DNA of 43,713 bases, from assembly GCA_019873685.1 (NCBI GenBank), contig JAIOAT010000024.1, positions 1 through 43,713 of the forward strand, written 5' to 3'. This DNA comes from Chloroflexota bacterium (lineage in GTDB: Bacteria > Chloroflexota > Anaerolineae > Aggregatilineales > Ch27). Under the pieces are notes generated by a model. That model was not told the DNA's origin and did no database searches. It saw only the letters and a program-made list of their open reading frames with translations. Each line of letters starts with the position of its first letter. Position 1 is the first letter of the stretch. Shown one piece after another: positions 30,280 through 40,305 of the stretch. The translations under genes were made by a program, and so were the position numbers.

Positions 30280-31206
30280 ATGCTGGACATCTACGAGCTT
30301 CAGATTTTCCTGGCTGCCGCGGAAACAGGCAGTTTTTCCGGCGCTGGCCGCCGCCTGCAGATGTCCCAGCCGGCGATCAGCATGCAGATCCGCTCGCTGG
30401 AAAAGCGGCTGGGCGTCGAGTTGTTCAGCCGCGCCGGGCGGCACATCCAGCTCACCGAGGCTGGCGAAGCGCTGGTGCCGATGGCCCGCGAACTGGTCAA
30501 CCTGTCCATCCGCACGGAAGAGGCCATCGCCTCCCTGCAGGGGAAGGTGGTTGGCCTGCTCAAGGTAGCCTGCAGCACTTCGGCGGGCAAATACATCCTG
30601 CCCAAGCTGATCGCCAGCTTTATCGAGCGTTATCCCCAGGTTCAGGTGTCCTGTGATGTCGGCCCGCGCGGATCGTCGATCCGCCAGCTGCTGGACGGCT
30701 CCGCGCATATCGCCATCAGTAGCCTGCGCGAGCCGTACCGCGAACTGGAATACCGCCCGTTCATCACTGATCCGGTTATCCTGATCACCCCGCCGGCGCA
30801 TCCCTGGGCCGGGCGTGAATCAATCACCGTCGAGGAGTTGCTCAACGGACGCTTCATCGTCCGCGAACCGGATTCCGGCACCCAGCAGGCCGTACTGGAA
30901 GCGCTGGCCGCTTTCAACCTCGGTCTGGGGGCGCTGAACGTGGTCATGACGCTCGGCAATTCGGAGGCGATCGCCATGGCGGTGGCCGAGGGCATCGGGG
31001 TAGCTTTCATTTCTGAGCGCGTTGCTGCAGAATGGATCAGCACCCATCGTGTAGCTACGGTGCCCATTGAAGGACTGAATATCGTCCAGCAACTCTATAT
31101 GGTTCGCCATGCGCACCGAGCTGCCACCCGCGCGCAGATAGCCTTCTGGGAGCACGTGTACGAGCCGGAAAGCCGGGCTTTGCTGAGCTACCCGGCGCCC
31201 GGTTAG
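30280..31206 (+). CDS. LysR family transcriptional regulator
   Basis: A 308-residue LysR-type regulator. The N-terminal HTH reads LQIFLAAAETGSFSGAGRRL, then SQPAISMQIRSLEKRLGVEL, with RAGRHIQLTEAGEAL as wing and linker helix. Residues about 90-300 are the substrate-binding fold (LLKVACSTSAGKYILPKLIA, MALAV-like AIAMAVAEGIGVAFISE), close to CysB/CbbR-type sensors. Its effector is unknown. It is flanked on the left by the divergent 11-haem lipoprotein gene and on the right, same strand, by the octahaem-NrfD operon, so it is the likely regulator of both. I chose the ATG at 30280 by family alignment; an earlier in-frame ATG exists at 30226. Confidence 0.9.
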   Translation: MLDIYELQIFLAAAETGSFSGAGRRLQMSQPAISMQIRSLEKRLGVELFSRAGRHIQLTEAGEALVPMARELVNLSIRTEEAIASLQGKVVGLLKVACSTSAGKYILPKLIASFIERYPQVQVSCDVGPRGSSIRQLLDGSAHIAISSLREPYRELEYRPFITDPVILITPPAHPWAGRESITVEELLNGRFIVREPDSGTQQAVLEALAAFNLGLGALNVVMTLGNSEAIAMAVAEGIGVAFISERVAAEWISTHRVATVPIEGLNIVQQLYMVRHAHRAATRAQIAFWEHVYEPESRALLSYPAPG

Positions 31207-31271
31207 TTGATGAGTTTGGGCAATCGTCTGCAGTGGTCCATCGCCGGACCACACCATGATGAGGACAGGCA

Positions 31272-32267
31272 ATGAGACACACATGGCACAGGGTCCAGGG
31301 GGGACCACTCATCATCTTCAGTCTGACCGTCTTGCTGGTGGTGCTGCTGGGTCTGCTGGCCGGGCAGCCCGTCCGGGCCGAACCGCCCAGGCAGGGCGGG
31401 CCGGAAGATCATTCGGGGCAGCGTTGCGCGGATTGCCACCTGGACTATAAGGAGCTGTGGGCTACCGGCGCGCATGCCGTCGCTTATGACCGCGAATCGT
31501 TTCAGGCTGCCTGGGCTGCCACCAACAACAACCCGGAATGCCTGCTTTGCCATACCACCAACTACCAGCTGCATTCCGGCCAGTACCTGCAGGAAAACGT
31601 CCAGTGTGAGGCCTGCCATGGCCTGACGCCCGCCGATCACCCGCCGGCGGACTTTGTGATCAACCGCACGCCCAGCGCCTGCGGCAACTGCCATACCGTG
31701 ACCTTTGACGAGTGGCGGCGCAGCCCGCACGCCTTCACCGAAGACATGGGCACGGTAGCCTGTTCCACCTGCCACAACCCGCACGGCCAAAGCCTGCGCT
31801 TTGAGACCACCAACCAGCTCTGCCTGAACTGCCACAAGTCGGCGCCCAATACCTACGTTCACCTGACGCACAACGAGGTCGACTTCGCCAACGTGGAGGT
31901 GACCTGCGGCAGCTGCCACATGTACCGTACCCGCGACGACGAGCAGCATCGCATCCCCGACCACACCATGACCGTCGAGACCGTGCCCTGCACCGAGTGC
32001 CATGAGGCGCTTTCCATCCAGGGCAATGTGCCGCTGCTGGTTGACGTGGACACGGCGCTGGCGGAGGAGCGCGACCGGTTGCGCGTTCAGGTTGCCGAAC
32101 TGCAGGCCGCGTTGGAAGAGAAGGCGGAAACTCCAGCTGCAACCGGCACCAACTTCGTGCAGCTCACCCAGGGCCTGATCGTCGGGCTGGGGCTGGGACT
32201 GACCCTGTACTGGATTCTGGGCCGCCGCGAGAACAATAACAACGGCAACAACAAGAAGAAATCCTGA
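31272..32267 (+). CDS. Octahaem cytochrome c with C-terminal membrane anchor
   Basis: A 331-residue cytochrome. An N-terminal signal segment (IIFSLTVLLVVLLGLLAG) is followed by eight haem c sites: CADCH, CLLCH, CEACH, CGNCH, CSTCH, CLNCH, CGSCH and CTECH. After residue about 260 comes a coiled-coil stretch (LAEERDRLRVQVAELQAALE), then a transmembrane helix (about 300-318, LIVGLGLGLTLYWIL) and an Asn/Lys tail. It is thus held at the outer face of the membrane. It starts the operon with the ferredoxin and NrfD genes (12 bp to the next gene), and probably receives or delivers electrons for that membrane module. The exact subfamily is not clear from sequence alone. Confidence 0.88.
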   Translation: MRHTWHRVQGGPLIIFSLTVLLVVLLGLLAGQPVRAEPPRQGGPEDHSGQRCADCHLDYKELWATGAHAVAYDRESFQAAWAATNNNPECLLCHTTNYQLHSGQYLQENVQCEACHGLTPADHPPADFVINRTPSACGNCHTVTFDEWRRSPHAFTEDMGTVACSTCHNPHGQSLRFETTNQLCLNCHKSAPNTYVHLTHNEVDFANVEVTCGSCHMYRTRDDEQHRIPDHTMTVETVPCTECHEALSIQGNVPLLVDVDTALAEERDRLRVQVAELQAALEEKAETPAATGTNFVQLTQGLIVGLGLGLTLYWILGRRENNNNGNNKKKS

Positions 32268-32279
32268 CGGGAGCTACCC

Positions 32280-33101
32280 ATGAGCGACAACACCACCACC
32301 GTCATCAGCCGCCGTGACCTGATCAAGCTCATGATCGGGTCGGGCGTCTCCGTCGCCGCCGCCGTCGCCCTGGCCGGGCCGCTCACCCCGCTCGTCGAAC
32401 AGCTGGCCAGCGGGCTGGAACGCCGCACCACCGCCGAAAGCCCCCGCCAGCATCCGCGCTGGGGGATGGTCATCGACCTGAGCAAGTGCATCGGCTGCGA
32501 GTACTGCGTCTATGCCTGCCAGGCCACCAATGACACCCGCGATGACATGCGCTGGAACATCCACCTGGTGGATGAAACGCCCACCGGCAGGACGTTCCAC
32601 ATCACCCGTCCGTGCCTGCACTGCCAGAACGCGCCATGCGTGCGGGTTTGCCCGGTCGCGGCGACCTACAACCGGGCTGACGGGCTGGTGGTGATGGACT
32701 ACAACAAGTGCATTGGCTGCCGCTACTGCCAGGCTGCCTGCCCCTACGGTGCGCGCGTCTTCAACTGGGAAGATCGCGGCGACGAGCCGAATCCGTATGT
32801 CCCCTTCTGGGGCACGCCGGAAGTCCCCCGCCGGCCTCGCGGTGTGGTGGAAAAGTGCACCTTCTGCATCCACCGCATCGACGCCGGGGTAGCCCAGGGG
32901 CTGGTGCCCGGCATTGACCGCGAGGCCACGCCCGCCTGTGTCAACGCCTGCCCGGTTGGGGCGCGCGCCTTTGGCGACCTCAACGATCCCGAAAGCCCGG
33001 TCTCCCGTCTGATCCTCACCCGGCCTACCCTGCGCCTGCGCGAGGACCTGGGCACTGAAGCCAATGTCTACTACATTCCGCCGGAGGGGATGGCGCTATG
33101 A
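32280..33101 (+). CDS. Tat-exported 4Fe-4S protein, NrfC/DmsB/PsrB type
   Basis: A 273-residue iron-sulfur subunit. The N-terminus carries a Tat signal (SRRDLIKLMIGSGVSVAAAV), so it is exported folded or held at the outer face. Four clusters are indicated by CIGCEYCVYAC, CLHCQNAPCVRVCP, CIGCRYCQAACPYG and CTFC...ACVNACPVG. This is the pattern of subunits that pass electrons between an NrfD-type quinone site and a catalytic or cytochrome partner. No molybdopterin catalytic subunit is encoded nearby, so the octahaem cytochrome is the likely partner. Its stop overlaps the start of the NrfD gene (ATGA, 33098-33101). Confidence 0.93.
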   Translation: MSDNTTTVISRRDLIKLMIGSGVSVAAAVALAGPLTPLVEQLASGLERRTTAESPRQHPRWGMVIDLSKCIGCEYCVYACQATNDTRDDMRWNIHLVDETPTGRTFHITRPCLHCQNAPCVRVCPVAATYNRADGLVVMDYNKCIGCRYCQAACPYGARVFNWEDRGDEPNPYVPFWGTPEVPRRPRGVVEKCTFCIHRIDAGVAQGLVPGIDREATPACVNACPVGARAFGDLNDPESPVSRLILTRPTLRLREDLGTEANVYYIPPEGMAL

Positions 33102-34369
33102 CCGCGATCGTGAACTTCGCCCGCCGCTCACCTCTGTATACCGCCTGGATCCTCTTCCTGGCGTTGCTGCTGGGGATCGGGGTCTTTTCCATCCTGACCG
33201 TGCTGGCACAGGGCCTGGGGATGACCAACCTGACCAACCAGTTGCCCTGGGGCCTGTGGATCACGGTTGACCTGTCCTCGATCGCGCTGGGGGCCGGGGC
33301 CTTCACCCTCTCAGCGGCGGTGTATGTCTTCGGCCTCAAGCGGTATGAGGCCATCGCCCGCGCCGCCGTACTGATCGGCCTGCTGGGTTATACCGGGGCG
33401 ATGCTGGCCCTGCTGGTGGACATTGGCCGCCCGGATCGCTTCTATCACCCGCTGCTGTACTGGAATGTGCACTCGGTGCTGTGGGAGATCACGCTGTGCG
33501 TCATGTTCTACACCACCGTGCTGGTGATGGAAGTCCTGCCGATCGTGATCGAGAGCACCCCGCTGCGCAATAATCGCTGGTTGCTGGGGCTGGCTCACCT
33601 GCTCCACCGGATCATGCCGGTGGCGGCGCTGTTTGGCATGGCGCTTTCGCTGCTGCACCAGTCCTCGCTGGGCGCGACATACGGCGTGCTGACTGCCCGC
33701 CCGGTGTGGTTCTCCCCCAGTGCACCGGTGCTGTTCATCCTCTCGGCAGTCGCCGCCGGGATCGGGGCGACGATCGCCTTCACCGTGGTCACGGAAGCCC
33801 TGCAAAAGCGCCAGCTCGTCCCGCCGGACATCCTCAACAATGTGGCGCTGCTGGCCGGGGTGGCCGCCGCGGCTTACCTGTACCTGAAGGTATGGAGCTG
33901 GGCCGCCACCAACTACTATTCGCACTCCCCCGCCCTGGAACATGATCTGGAGCTACTGGGGGAGAACACGCCTTACGGCTTCACCTTCTGGTGGTTCGAG
34001 GTGCTGCTGGGCGCGCTGGTGCCGATGGTGATCTACCTGTGGCCGCGCACCCGCCGCAGCAAACTGGCCCTCTTTGTGGCCGGGGCGCTGGGCATCCTGG
34101 GCGTGATCGTTTACCGCTGGAACATGACGCTGGCCGGGTTCGTCGTGCCGATGGACTGGTCGCCGGGTGTGCTGCGCAACCTGGAGGTGGCCACCTACAC
34201 ACCGGCGCCCATCGAGTGGGGTGTGGCCATTGGCATCGTCGCCTACTGGCTGCTGGCCTGGAGCCTGGCGGCGCGCTTCCTGCACCTCTATCCGGAAGCC
34301 GAAGGCGCCAGGCGCGTGACCGGGCATGCACCCGCTGAAGCGCACGAAGCCGCCGCGCCCGCCCGCTGA
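33098..34369 (+). CDS. NrfD/PsrC-type quinone-interacting membrane subunit
   Basis: A 423-residue integral membrane protein with about ten transmembrane helices. Family phrases include GVFSILTVLAQGLGMTNLTN, PWGLWITVDLSSIALGAGAF, GRPDRFYHPLLYWNVHSVLW and LHQSSLGATYGVL, which surround the quinone site in NrfD/PsrC proteins. It would exchange electrons between menaquinone and the exported 4Fe-4S subunit, possibly with charge translocation. Together with the two preceding genes it makes a three-gene module like CbcSTU of Geobacter or the Nrf/Hmc-type complexes. A strong terminator follows 27 bp after the stop. Confidence 0.93.
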   Translation: MTAIVNFARRSPLYTAWILFLALLLGIGVFSILTVLAQGLGMTNLTNQLPWGLWITVDLSSIALGAGAFTLSAAVYVFGLKRYEAIARAAVLIGLLGYTGAMLALLVDIGRPDRFYHPLLYWNVHSVLWEITLCVMFYTTVLVMEVLPIVIESTPLRNNRWLLGLAHLLHRIMPVAALFGMALSLLHQSSLGATYGVLTARPVWFSPSAPVLFILSAVAAGIGATIAFTVVTEALQKRQLVPPDILNNVALLAGVAAAAYLYLKVWSWAATNYYSHSPALEHDLELLGENTPYGFTFWWFEVLLGALVPMVIYLWPRTRRSKLALFVAGALGILGVIVYRWNMTLAGFVVPMDWSPGVLRNLEVATYTPAPIEWGVAIGIVAYWLLAWSLAARFLHLYPEAEGARRVTGHAPAEAHEAAAPAR

Positions 34370-34395
34370 TTCGCGACTGCTGATCGCCTGCTCAC

Positions 34396-34436
34396 AGGAC
34401 GCCGGGGATGGCTCTTGCCGCCCCGGTGTCCTTTTT
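34396..34436 (+). terminator. Intrinsic terminator of the octahaem-NrfD operon
   Basis: A 12-bp stem AGGACGCCGGGG/CCCCGGTGTCCT (one G-T pair) with a 13-nt loop, followed by TTTTT. Confidence 0.92.
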
Positions 34437-34478
34437 GATCCGCCGGGTTTGCCTCTGTGCTGCGCCGGTCTGCCGCCG

Positions 34479-35900
34479 TCAGCCTTCCTCCACCAGTTCG
34501 GGGATCAGATCAAAGTGCAGTCCGGCCAGTTCCGGCGGGGGAGGGACGGGCATCGGCTCTTCCCAGCGCACCGGGCGGATGAAGTATCTGCCCTTCTGCC
34601 CGCTATTACGCAGCGCCAGCGCGTGCAGGTATTCCTGGCGGACGTATTCCGAGGCCGCCGCATGGGCTGACCAGAACAACTGGAAGATGTCCGCTTCGCT
34701 GATCAGTTCCAGCAGGCGCGGGTTCCATTCCTCGCCACTGCGCAGGGTGGTTACATCGCGCAGGTAGCGGAAGTTGAAATAGCGGCTGGCGCGTTCCACG
34801 CGCTCCACAATCCGGGTGTCCCGGTGGCTGTAGCTGCAGAAGATGGCCTGATACGGCGAAGCGGTTGCCTCCGCTGGCTGGAAGACCGCCTGGCCGGCCG
34901 TCTGGCTGACATAGACCGACAGCGGCACATCAGCCACCACCACCCCCTCCACCAGGAAGGTGATCCGCCCGTCGGCGCTGGCATCCAGCGGCGCGTCCAC
35001 CGCCCGGAATTCGAAGTCAAAGCGCCGCCAGTCACGGCGGAAGCGGGCGGAAGCCTGCGGCGGGTCGAACTCAAAGCCGGGCAGGTCCGGGATAGCTGTT
35101 ACCAGGGCTTCTTCCGGGATGGGGGCCAGCGCCTCTCGCACCGTCTCGCGGATGTCGGTGCGCGGGCCGAACTGCTCCTGGGCGTCAGCCCGGACAGCGT
35201 CCAGAGCGAAGTCCTTGAACAGGTAAGCCCGCAGCGGTTGCCAGTCCTGCGGCCTGACCTCACGAGGATAGTAAGCGGAGAAGCGGATCGGCGCGCCGGG
35301 CGCGGCTTCGTCCTCACCGCCATTGCGCCGCTGGACGGCTGGCTCCTCCGCAGCGGCTTCTTCCCCCCCACCGGTCACGGGCAGCATAGTGCCGGTCGAC
35401 TCCACGTCCTCGCCAGCGGAGGCCACCTCTTCCTCGGCCTCGCCGACCATCTCCTCCAGCCAGTCTGCTGACTTTGACTTTTCTCCGGCTGGTTCGCCAG
35501 CGGCTGGCTCCGGCTCGACCGCAGGCGGGATGTCGCCAGCCGCCCTATCCTCCGGAGAAGCGACCTCTTTGAGCCAGGGGGGCAGCTCAGCCGGACTCTC
35601 CACTTCGGCTTCGTCGGAAAAGACCTGTGACCCGCCCCCGGCCCGATCCGCCCGGCGCATCTGGGTATAGGGCCGGCGGTTGGCCTGTCGAGCACTTCGC
35701 CCTGGCCGGGTGTCCCCCAGCAACGCCGGCAGGCGCGTCAGCAGGGCCAGCACAGCCGCCACCGCCAGCGCGATGATCGGCCCCAGCGGTAGCGTTCCCG
35801 CTGCCTGCCGTTGCGCAGCCAGGTCCAGGACGAACCAGACCACCGACACGACAAACAGCAACACCGCGATAAACGTCAACAGCAGCCGTTGTCCGCTCAT
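34479..35900 (-). CDS. Membrane-anchored TIR-domain protein
   Basis: A 473-residue protein. Two transmembrane helices (about residues 5-27 and 38-60) are followed by a long acidic, Pro-rich linker (about 75-200), a beta-rich middle domain (about 205-345) and a C-terminal TIR domain from residue 350: FCSYSHRDTRIVERVE, the RYLRDV loop, then EADIFQLFWSAHAAASEYVR and Glu423, the position of the catalytic Glu of NADase-active TIRs. Bacterial TIR proteins often cleave NAD in antiphage defence or act as signalling adaptors. The membrane anchor and single-gene setting leave the role open. A 22-bp-spaced repeat lies upstream. The converging NrfD operon ends 42 bp away with a terminator. Confidence 0.82.
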   Translation of the reverse strand: MSGQRLLLTFIAVLLFVVSVVWFVLDLAAQRQAAGTLPLGPIIALAVAAVLALLTRLPALLGDTRPGRSARQANRRPYTQMRRADRAGGGSQVFSDEAEVESPAELPPWLKEVASPEDRAAGDIPPAVEPEPAAGEPAGEKSKSADWLEEMVGEAEEEVASAGEDVESTGTMLPVTGGGEEAAAEEPAVQRRNGGEDEAAPGAPIRFSAYYPREVRPQDWQPLRAYLFKDFALDAVRADAQEQFGPRTDIRETVREALAPIPEEALVTAIPDLPGFEFDPPQASARFRRDWRRFDFEFRAVDAPLDASADGRITFLVEGVVVADVPLSVYVSQTAGQAVFQPAEATASPYQAIFCSYSHRDTRIVERVERASRYFNFRYLRDVTTLRSGEEWNPRLLELISEADIFQLFWSAHAAASEYVRQEYLHALALRNSGQKGRYFIRPVRWEEPMPVPPPPELAGLHFDLIPELVEEG

Positions 35901-35963
35901 AGCAGCCCCCGTCTACCGGAACATCGTCCGTCTTCCGGCCAGGAAGCGACCAATCTCTGGAAT

Positions 35964-35996
35964 CGGTATCCCGACGATATACCGACGGTATCCCGA
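35964..35996. repeat. Paired 11-bp direct repeat upstream of the TIR gene
   Basis: CGGTATCCCGA occurs at 35964-35974 and 35986-35996, exactly 22 bp (about two helical turns) apart, with an inverted TATACCG between. This is typical of tandem operator half-sites. The gap 35901-36104 holds no gene. Confidence 0.6.
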
Positions 35997-36104
35997 TCAT
36001 ACACCAGCTTGTAAGGACAGACTGGGCTGCAAACCACCTGACCACCTACCCGCTCGAGGGAACAGGTCAGGGCCTTCATGCAGTAGACAGGCTGCGCGAT
36101 CCAA

Positions 36105-36138
36105 CAAAAAACGGGACGGAGGATGTTCCCCGTCCCGT
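36105..36138 (-). terminator. Intrinsic terminator of the small exported protein gene
   Basis: On the minus strand a perfect 9-bp stem ACGGGACGG/CCGTCCCGT with a 10-nt loop is followed by TTTTTT, 20 bp after the stop codon. Confidence 0.92.
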
Positions 36139-36158
36139 CGGTAGTACGGCTGGCAAGC

Positions 36159-36374
36159 TCAGCTATGACTGGTGCTGGTTGTGTTCAGGCAGCGGAGCAG
36201 GGCCGACTCCGCCCCTTCAGCATACTGGAAGTTTGGCCCCAGACCATGGCTGGCGCAGACCTCCATCGTGGTCAAGTGCGAGGCGCTGACGCTGGCAGCG
36301 ATGGCCAGGCTGCTCAGCAGCGCGATGACCAGCAGGAAGATGACCAGTTTCCGGGACGGCAATTTGCGGCTCAT
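36159..36374 (-). CDS. Small exported protein (71 aa) of unknown function
   Basis: A 71-residue protein with a clear signal peptide, MSRKLPSRKLVIFLLVIALL, cut near ASVSA. The mature part of about 43 residues has two Cys (EVCASHG and LRCLNTT), which may form one disulfide, plus HGLGPNFQYAEGAES. I recognise no family. It has its own strong promoter (36428-36455) and terminator, so it is probably well expressed. I chose the ATG at 36374 because AGGA lies 9 nt upstream; a TTG six codons earlier is the alternative. Its promoter region is duplicated 1.4 kb away. Confidence 0.72.
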   Translation of the reverse strand: MSRKLPSRKLVIFLLVIALLSSLAIAASVSASHLTTMEVCASHGLGPNFQYAEGAESALLRCLNTTSTSHS

Positions 36375-36400
36375 GCAGTTATTCCTTTTCAAATTTACGA

Positions 36401-36475
36401 GATATTGCAGGTCTCAATTGTAGTATTATCCTAGCCCTTTATTTTTTCTTGTCAACATTGTGAATGGTCTCACAA
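36401..36475 (-). repeat. 75-bp direct repeat copy 1, containing a strong promoter
   Basis: Roughly 90 percent identical to 37799-37873. On the minus strand it contains TTGACA (36450-36455), a 16-nt spacer and TAGGAT (36428-36433), which drive the small exported protein. Confidence 0.9.
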
Positions 36476-36492
36476 CCCACCTTTATTGCTCT

Positions 36493-36596
36493 GGTTAGCA
36501 TTGGCTAAGGCCAAAAAGGGATGGGCGAAGCCAAGTCCCCTAGAGTGACACCGGCATTGATGGGAGCGTGAAAACACTGCAAAACCCACCTTCTCC
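36493..36596 (+). repeat. About 100-bp direct repeat, copy 1
   Basis: Matches 37480-37580 at roughly 75 percent, with shared blocks such as AAGGCCAAA, CGAAGCCAAG, CTAGAGT and ACACCG. No gene is visible in 36476-36854. Confidence 0.75.
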
Positions 36597-36605
36597 CTTC
36601 TACAC

Positions 36606-36643
36606 CTAAATAGGACTGCAAAAGTCATGCAACATCTGAGATT
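36606..36643 (+). repeat. 38-bp inverted repeat, left arm
   Basis: CTAAATAGGACTGC through TCATGCAACATCTGAGATT is closely matched (about 33 of 39 positions) by the reverse complement of 37443-37481. The two arms flank the SRPBCC gene. Confidence 0.8.
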
Positions 36644-36854
36644 CAGATGGCCTCCGGTAAAACAGATGGCTCGAAGACGAGGCCCTCGCAGCTTTATTGC
36701 AGCTCTATTCAGGTTTTGGACCGGATAGATACTAACAGCAGCCAAAAGAAGAGAAACGCACAACTACCGAAAAAAAGCTAGCTCACCAACGATGCAGTGT
36801 GCCAGACCTGGCCCAGGGACGACAAAAACGATCAGTTCAGGTATGCCATTTCCT

Positions 36855-37286
36855 CTAAGTCTCCGACTCGATCAGTTGCTTCCTGATCTGAGCAGCTCTT
36901 TCCAATCGGCTGTTCAGAAAAGTCTTGTCAGCATTTTCCTCCATCCAGGGAATATCAATGATAGTAGTGAGTCTGGTTTGGTTTTTGTTAAGAACCTCAA
37001 AGGTTGTTCTTCCATACATAACAGCAGGACCATCATGAATCTCCATCGCAAGCACGCGGTTCGTCTCATACTCTGTCACTTTCATCGTACCTTCGACAAC
37101 TTTCCCGCCGCGTTTGTTGCGTCTACGGATGACCGTTCCAACGGCAAGGGGAGCGTCGTTATCGAGCCAGAGTTCAATATCCGAATCCCACCGGGGGTGG
37201 TTGCGGACATGTTCCACCGCGTAAAAGTGGAACACTTTTTCGATCGGTCGGTCGATCACTTGTGATGATTCAAACTGTAAAGCCAT
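36855..37286 (-). CDS. SRPBCC (START/polyketide cyclase-like) family protein
   Basis: A 143-residue protein of the SRPBCC hydrophobic-ligand-binding fold. It starts MALQFESSQVIDRPIEKVFH, with the typical helix-grip opening (VIDRPIEKVFHFYAVEHVRNHPRW), and continues with beta strands such as GKVVEGTMKVTEYE, RVLAMEIHD and TRLTTIIDIP, then a long C-terminal helix (FLNSRLERAAQIRKQL). It likely binds a small hydrophobic molecule; the ligand is unknown. AGGAG lies 7 nt before the ATG. It is the only intact gene inside an AT-richer, repeat-bounded island (36.4-37.9 kb) whose base composition differs from the neighbours, which suggests acquisition by transfer. Confidence 0.87.
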   Translation of the reverse strand: MALQFESSQVIDRPIEKVFHFYAVEHVRNHPRWDSDIELWLDNDAPLAVGTVIRRRNKRGGKVVEGTMKVTEYETNRVLAMEIHDGPAVMYGRTTFEVLNKNQTRLTTIIDIPWMEENADKTFLNSRLERAAQIRKQLIESET

Positions 37287-37442
37287 TGTCTGCTCCTTTA
37301 TTTGTCATTCTGATTTGCCGAATAAAACCGCTTTCACTTTGACTGCTTAATAGAACTGCGAAAAGACTGCAATGTAAGCCACCTCATCCCCTAGATCGTT
37401 GGACCCCTTCTTCGAGATAGCTGCTTCACCGGAGACCATTTC

Positions 37443-37481
37443 AATCTCAGAGATTGCATGATTTGTGCGGTCCTATTTTAG
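37443..37481 (-). repeat. 38-bp inverted repeat, right arm
   Basis: Reverse-complement partner of 36606-36643; joined directly to the right copy of the 100-bp direct repeat. Confidence 0.8.
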
Positions 37482-37580
37482 TTAGCGTTGGTCAAGGCCA
37501 AAGCGATAAGCGAAGCCAAGACCTCTAGAGTAACACCGCTATTGCCGTGAGCATGACAGCACTACAGACCCATCTTCTCC
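37480..37580 (+). repeat. About 100-bp direct repeat, copy 2
   Basis: Partner of 36493-36596. It ends at the start of the broken small frame, so the repeat may represent the upstream region and first codons of a duplicated small gene. Confidence 0.75.
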
Positions 37581-37798
37581 AATTGGCTGTTGACCATCTC
37601 GAGCATCCGCCCGTCGCCGCGATGCTGCAGAATCTGCAATAGATCATCAAGGAGAACATGCGCCGTTACTAATATAGACGCCGTTCATGCTACCCCCTCA
37701 TTCATTCAACGGTCGTTCGGCAACTTTCATTCTAACGAGTGCAGCATGGACGCCTTTAACTAACAATCAGGATGACTCATGCGGTAGTGTTTTTATTA

Positions 37799-37873
37799 GA
37801 TATTGCAGGTCTAAATTATAATGTTATCCTAGCCCTTTATTTTTTCTTGTCAACATTGTGAATAGCCTCACAT
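37799..37873 (-). repeat. 75-bp direct repeat copy 2, with conserved promoter
   Basis: Partner of 36401-36475. It keeps TTGACA (37848-37853), the 16-nt spacer and TAGGAT (37826-37831) on the minus strand, but only a 6-codon frame follows, so its original gene seems lost, or it drives a long leader to the SRPBCC gene. Confidence 0.9.
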
Positions 37874-38038
37874 CACCTCCGCCTTGGAGATGCAGGCAGG
37901 GAGTCGCAGTCACCGTCCTGCTCAGGACCAGTGAAAACAGGGAGTGGGGAGTGGGCAGCAGGCCATGAGCAGTCCTCCAGGCCACCTGGCCTCCCGGTCT
38001 CCCCGTCTCGCCGCCTCCCGGCCTCGCCGGGACGATAG

Positions 38039-40150
<2,112 letters not shown>

Positions 40151-40237
40151 GCGTGAAGGACACCCTCATGCTGGCCTGCCGGTTGTCTTGTCGCTGCGGT
40201 CGCAGGTCGGGTCTGCCTGTTCCCGGCGGACTTGCGC

Positions 40238-40266
40238 TTGCCGCCCGTCCGAATCTGCGCTAATGT
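40238..40266 (+). promoter_or_regulatory. Possible promoter of the glycyl radical operon
   Basis: TTGCCG (40238-40243), a 17-nt spacer and TAATGT (40261-40266), 39 bp before the activase start. The -10 match is poor. Confidence 0.35.
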
Positions 40267-40305
40267 AGCCAGCTATCCCCGTCATCTACCGCGGACTCCT
40301 GGGCC

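Noticed and set aside
37480-37790. Integron attC-like sites in the repeat island
   Set aside because: GTTAGC-type cores do not fit the GTTRRRY rule, and I could not pair L and R boxes; no integrase is present.
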